Shown piece by piece: positions 60,973 through 64,000 of a DNA stretch of 64,000 bases (positions are counted from its first letter, which is position 1; each line of letters begins with the position of its first letter). Origin of the DNA: Geofilum rhodophaeum (GTDB lineage Bacteria > Bacteroidota > Bacteroidia > Bacteroidales > Marinilabiliaceae); contig NZ_MWUJ01000002.1 in assembly GCF_002210225.1 (NCBI RefSeq), positions 186,001 through 250,000 of the forward strand, given 5' to 3'. The notes below the pieces were generated by a model. That model did no database searches and was not told the origin of the DNA. It was given only the letters and a program-made list of their open reading frames with translations. The position numbers and the translations under genes were made by a program.

Positions 60973-62406
60973 ATGCTTATTAAAACGACAATAGAAGGCG
61001 TAGGAGAAAAGTCCATCGAGTTAAAAGAGATCCCTTCGACACCAAAACTGAAGGTTCATTTTCAGCGCCACCCCGATTATAAGGGAGAGTATGGCTTCGA
61101 TTGGTTCAGAGACTATTATGAGACGAAGTTGGCCGATCAATCCAAGCTTCAGGCCTTGAAAGACGAGTACACGCCTTGTCAGATTCTGGGAGAGGACTAT
61201 TTTGTGCCGTGGTTGACTTTGATGCCAAATGCTGCAGCCGATCTTATTTTGAAAGTGGAGCTGGATGAAGCGGTGAAAATAAAGAAGAAGGAAAGCGGGA
61301 AGATCATTTTGCCCAAGAATTGTGCCCTGGCTTTTTCACCGGCTGAAATCGAGATCTCTGCCTTGAGAGATAAGCAGGAGTTTGAAGTTAATGTATCGTG
61401 CAGGGGCATCCTGGCAGCCGATGCAAAGCTTGATGTTACCATTGACACGGACAATCAAGTGGTGGGCAAGCTTAATGTTCTTAAAAACAGTGTTGTGCCC
61501 AAGATCAACCTCCGTTTTGTAAAGGTGGTGGTATATCCTGGACAAAAATACCTTAAAGAAAACGAACTGGTGAATGGAGCCTTTGTCGATAAGGAATACG
61601 ACAGCGAGGAAGCCTATCTGGATAATGTGCTCACAAATCACGATGTCCCCAATTTCATTAAAACCCGGGCATTTAATCAGGCACTTATTGATGTGGACAT
61701 CGACCCGGGCAATTATGTCATTGAGTTGGATGGGACCACCTTGGCAAATGAAGGAAAGATACGTGGGTATGAGATCAGTGACAATTTGTTTGCGAAAGGT
61801 TTGCATAAGGATCTGTTAGCCAAATATCAGAATGTCTACGAGAACACTTCAGGGAGTAAGAATCAACAGGGAGGGAAAAGTCTAATTGTTTTTTATTCTG
61901 CGCTACAACGTGTAGCTATGAGTGGAACCGTAGGAGGGGAGTCGAGTTTATTAGATGTTGGAAGTAGGTCCTGCCTAATTTATGCTGCCGGTTTGGATGC
62001 CCCGTCGACATACGTTCATGAGTTGGGACATGTGATGGGCTGTCTGCATTCCTTTGTTGACAGTGCTGCTGTAAATAGTATTGAAGAGGGCATAAAGGCG
62101 AAGGAGGAATTTATGAACCGTTGTTTTTCAGCAATTGAGCACAATAAAAAGCAATTGGCGATAGTTAGTTCTGGAACGAATCCTTTAAAAACTCAGAAAG
62201 TAATTGAGAGTATTGAGAAATTAAATTCGCAGATCGCTGATTCGATCGGAGCTATAAGTTGTTACTCCCATAAAATAGCTGGTAATGCTATGGCATTTGA
62301 TAATTTCAAAACCAGTTCAAATTTTATGGATTACACGGCTGGAGGCGGCATAGATTTTTTCAAATGGCAATGGGCGACTATGCAAAATGCAATTTTGGGT
62401 TATTAA
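60973..62406 (+). CDS. Metzincin-like metalloprotease, probable type VI effector
   Basis: A 477-residue protein without a signal peptide. The N-terminal part (to about 110) has LKVHFQRHPDYKGEYGFDWF and LGEDYFVPWLTLMPNAAADL, recalled as a front domain of Bacteroidota T6SS effectors. Residues about 110-270 are Ig-like (FSPAEIEISALRDKQEFEVN). The C-terminal domain carries the zinc site H349-E-L-G-H-V-M-G-C-L-H (HELGHVMGCLH) and, about 100 residues later, NFMDY (M452), as the Met-turn of metzincins. The adjacent extended TssD would carry it and the two exported genes downstream would protect the producer. Host target unknown. Confidence 0.7.
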   Translation: MLIKTTIEGVGEKSIELKEIPSTPKLKVHFQRHPDYKGEYGFDWFRDYYETKLADQSKLQALKDEYTPCQILGEDYFVPWLTLMPNAAADLILKVELDEAVKIKKKESGKIILPKNCALAFSPAEIEISALRDKQEFEVNVSCRGILAADAKLDVTIDTDNQVVGKLNVLKNSVVPKINLRFVKVVVYPGQKYLKENELVNGAFVDKEYDSEEAYLDNVLTNHDVPNFIKTRAFNQALIDVDIDPGNYVIELDGTTLANEGKIRGYEISDNLFAKGLHKDLLAKYQNVYENTSGSKNQQGGKSLIVFYSALQRVAMSGTVGGESSLLDVGSRSCLIYAAGLDAPSTYVHELGHVMGCLHSFVDSAAVNSIEEGIKAKEEFMNRCFSAIEHNKKQLAIVSSGTNPLKTQKVIESIEKLNSQIADSIGAISCYSHKIAGNAMAFDNFKTSSNFMDYTAGGGIDFFKWQWATMQNAILGY

Positions 62407-62418
62407 TAAAACAAATGT

Positions 62419-63093
62419 ATGATTCGACTAATTTCCATAATACTGGTTTTGATGATAGGGTCTCGTATTCACAGCCAGAATGATAAGAGTGTTTTATCTG
62501 ATTCTGCCTTGCACCGGTTTTTGTGCCTTGAATTAGATTCGAAAGATATTCGTGTTGATGATGATAAATTGTTTGATGAGGTTTGGGGTATTGCGTTTTG
62601 TTTTGATGACTCGGGTGCTTTTTTGGGGCCTGACTCCACCCATTATTCCGGACATTTGGGTATTCGTTTTGCAAGGAGGATGGCGTGCGATAGTGTCTCA
62701 GATTGGAGCCACGGAGTATTATCTGGTAGTTTTAAGAATGGCTATAAGGATGGGGAATGGATCGAACGAAGCAATACTGCCCAGGGCTCGATGGTGATTA
62801 CAAAAAAGATGAATTATAAAAATGGTCAATTGCATGGTGATTACTTCGTTTTTGGTGCTGATCGTGAGGTGATTCCCCATCAGGAAATGCATGGGAATCC
62901 TTTTGCACCAACATCAACTTTTGAAAAGGGTACGGGCATGTATGTTGATTTTTACAACTTTCCACCATACCAACTTAAGGTGTGTGGCAGGCTTGTAAAT
63001 GGGCGCAGAGAGGGCAGGTGGAATGTGTACGATAAGGATGGTAATGTAGTTGTCTCCTACATCTTTAGAAATGGAGTTTGTATAAATCTATAA
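62419..63093 (+). CDS. Exported MORN-like protein 1, candidate immunity protein
   Basis: A 224-residue exported protein with signal peptide MIRLISIILVLMIGSRIHS, likely cut before QNDK. The mature part ends in MORN/YwqK-like units: GSFKNGYKDGEWIERSNTAQ, MNYKNGQLHGDYFVFGADRE, GRLVNGRREGRWNVYDKDGN and VSYIFRNGV. The first half is less repetitive. It sits 12 bases after the effector gene and its stop overlaps the start of a paralogue. YwqK-type proteins are often annotated as antitoxins; an immunity role in the periplasm is inferred from position and export. Confidence 0.68.
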   Translation: MIRLISIILVLMIGSRIHSQNDKSVLSDSALHRFLCLELDSKDIRVDDDKLFDEVWGIAFCFDDSGAFLGPDSTHYSGHLGIRFARRMACDSVSDWSHGVLSGSFKNGYKDGEWIERSNTAQGSMVITKKMNYKNGQLHGDYFVFGADREVIPHQEMHGNPFAPTSTFEKGTGMYVDFYNFPPYQLKVCGRLVNGRREGRWNVYDKDGNVVVSYIFRNGVCINL

Positions 63094-63773
63094 TGATTAT
63101 GGTAAAGACTTTGTATAAGGCTGTTCTTGCTGTTGGCTGTGGGTTGCTGTTTATGGCCTGCTCGACCGGGAAATCTTTAGTGAGATTGGCACAAAATAAG
63201 AAGCTGGAACAAAGCAATATTGGCTTACCTGTCTATCATATACCGGACTATTCATTTGTTGATTTAAATTCTGGAGCAGCTTTAGACGTGAATGGTGAGG
63301 GCTTGTATATTGGCCCGGATTCCTCCTTGCTAAGTGCGATTGTTTATATGTATTTGACCACCGAGGACAGTATGGAAACGGTGTACGGTTGTTCGTATGG
63401 GAAGGTTTTGGATGGAAGAAAGGAGGGGCTATGGACGAAGGACCTGTTTGTGGATGGGAAGAGAACAGCCAAAGTGCGCCAGCTGAATTACCATGAGGGG
63501 CAATTGGATGGGGTTATGTTTTATTATAAAAAAAATGGGGATAGGATTTTTCCATATATTGATTACCAGACGCGGACTGTAGTTGACAAGTATAATGAGC
63601 TGAAGGATGGTACAGGTGCATTTTTAGATTATCACAGCGAAAACGGTCAAACTAAAATGCTTTTTCATTTGAAGAATGGCAGGTTAATAAATTCTTATGT
63701 GGAATTTTATGACAACAACGGGTTTAGAATTATAGTAGACCGTTACTTCAACGGTTATAGGATCAACTACTGA
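63093..63773 (+). CDS. MORN-like lipoprotein 2, candidate immunity protein
   Basis: A 226-residue lipoprotein: MIMVKTLYKAVLAVGCGLLF then MACSTGKS with the lipobox cysteine. Its start ATG shares one base with the preceding stop TAA (TAATG), so it is translationally coupled. Repeats with the MORN/YwqK layout: YGKVLDGRKEGLWTKDLFVD, LNYHEGQLDGVMFYYKKNGD, GAFLDYHSENGQTKMLFHLK and NGRLINSYVEFYDNNGFRII. Overall it parallels the first MORN-like protein and is probably its paralogue, anchored rather than soluble. The terminator at 63799 follows. Confidence 0.68.
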   Translation: MIMVKTLYKAVLAVGCGLLFMACSTGKSLVRLAQNKKLEQSNIGLPVYHIPDYSFVDLNSGAALDVNGEGLYIGPDSSLLSAIVYMYLTTEDSMETVYGCSYGKVLDGRKEGLWTKDLFVDGKRTAKVRQLNYHEGQLDGVMFYYKKNGDRIFPYIDYQTRTVVDKYNELKDGTGAFLDYHSENGQTKMLFHLKNGRLINSYVEFYDNNGFRIIVDRYFNGYRINY

Positions 63774-63798
63774 TTTTAAGGTTTGGGGTTAGGTTGTC

Positions 63799-63836
63799 AT
63801 GGGTGGCCATTTTATTGGTCGCCCATGATTTTTTTG
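63799..63836 (+). terminator. Terminator of the type VI cassette (repeat copy 2)
   Basis: ATGGGTGGCCA (63799-63809) pairs with TGGTCGCCCAT (63816-63826), using two G-U pairs, followed by GATTTTTTT. It corresponds to the hairpin at 55368. Confidence 0.78.
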
Positions 63837-63926
63837 TAAGTTTATGGTTTAACGCAGCTTGAGGGAGGCGCCATTATTTTGTTGACTTACGTAACCGATA
63901 AGAGCTTTGGACCTTCGGGCAGTTTT
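63812..63926 (+). repeat. Direct repeat, copy 2 (matches 55381-55495)
   Basis: It repeats the two blocks of copy 1 with the same spacing and a diverged middle. The block from 63885 reads TYVTDKSFGPSGSFAGYY, the better-preserved start of the same small membrane-protein gene that is broken in copy 1. The position of the copy 1 ATG is ATT here, with TTG next to it. Confidence 0.78.
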
Positions 63927-64000
63927 GCCGGGTATTATAAAGCAGTTGGCAGTGAGTCTTATGAAAATGGCCAACGATGTGCGTATGCTGGCCTCGGGTC
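63876..64000 (+). pseudogene. Gene fusion: start of the small membrane-protein gene joined to the fumC interior
   Basis: After FGPSGSFAGYY the sequence switches at about 63938 to bases matching 56681-56743 of fumC ([20 protein letters not shown]). All coding differences between the two fumC stretches are synonymous (GCG/GCA, CTG/CTT, AAG/AAA, GCA/GCC, GGA/GGT). The two frames do not agree at the junction as far as the window shows. The rest lies beyond base 64000, so whether the 3' part of this fumC is complete is unknown. Confidence 0.7.

Noticed and set aside
55381-63926. The repeated sequences as ends of a composite transposon or integrated element
   Set aside because: The repeats contain a terminator and the start of a coding gene, are diverged from each other, and lack a transposase or integrase, so a duplicated locus fits better.
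1-64000. CRISPR arrays, rRNA genes, prophage structural genes
   Set aside because: No regularly spaced repeats, rRNA-like sequence or phage head/tail genes were seen on either strand.

Overview
The window reads as a piece of a Bacteroidota chromosome of intermediate GC. The evidence is the recurrent promoter pattern of an upstream TTTG or TTG with a TAnnTTTG -7 box, a SusC-type TonB receptor, the Bacteroidota-restricted DUF4271 gene beside hemD, a GH3-type adenylating enzyme, a fused CcsBA protein, paired M16 peptidases and a TssD-type (Bacteroidota T6SS) Hcp protein. The order is uncertain; a marine Saprospiria-like or related lineage is only a guess.

1-41.9 kb is a dense, intact, core-like region. 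A YfhO-type membrane protein (cut by the window edge) is followed by an operon at 1.6-6.8 kb that looks like a chaperone-usher fibre system: two paralogous secreted subunits, a 978-residue usher-like barrel protein and a PapD-like chaperone. Next come a glycosyltransferase, kbl, a PfkB sugar/nucleoside kinase, two identical tandem tRNA-Asn genes, typA and ilvE. A minus-strand run rnpA-yidD-tatD-tcdA-histidine kinase-tauE follows, then a second minus-strand run from GH3 through dNK, yccF, DUF417 and LOG to DUF4271 and hemD. cvpA, tyrS, the M16 pair and two small envelope genes come next. An agmatine-to-putrescine set (aguA, aguB) lies with a HAD phosphatase, a DUF4268 protein and a porin. ccsBA and carB close this part.

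41.9-64 kb is very different: visibly AT-rich blocks, many broken genes and gene copies. It opens with a diverged second copy of the 3' end of carB. It holds two compact, intact gene pairs that look like candidate defence or conflict modules: an HNH nuclease overlapping a methyltransferase-HIT fusion on the minus strand, and, transcribed away from it, a BacNav-like ion channel overlapping a PD-(D/E)XK nuclease. Then follow a pectin-lyase-fold protein, lipoprotein debris, an IS66-type fragment and an orphan SusC-like receptor. A fumC with a frameshift is followed by a decayed macrolide efflux/phosphotransferase pair (mef-mph-like). An apparently intact type VI secretion cassette comes last: extended TssD, a metzincin-like effector and two MORN-like exported proteins that may give immunity. 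The window ends in a second, truncated and sequence-diverged copy of the locus upstream of fumC fused directly to the fumC interior. The 41.9-64 kb part therefore looks like a recombination and gene-exchange hot spot next to a stable core.

No rRNA, CRISPR array, integrase or complete insertion sequence was seen. All domain assignments come from reading the sequence and were not checked by database search.
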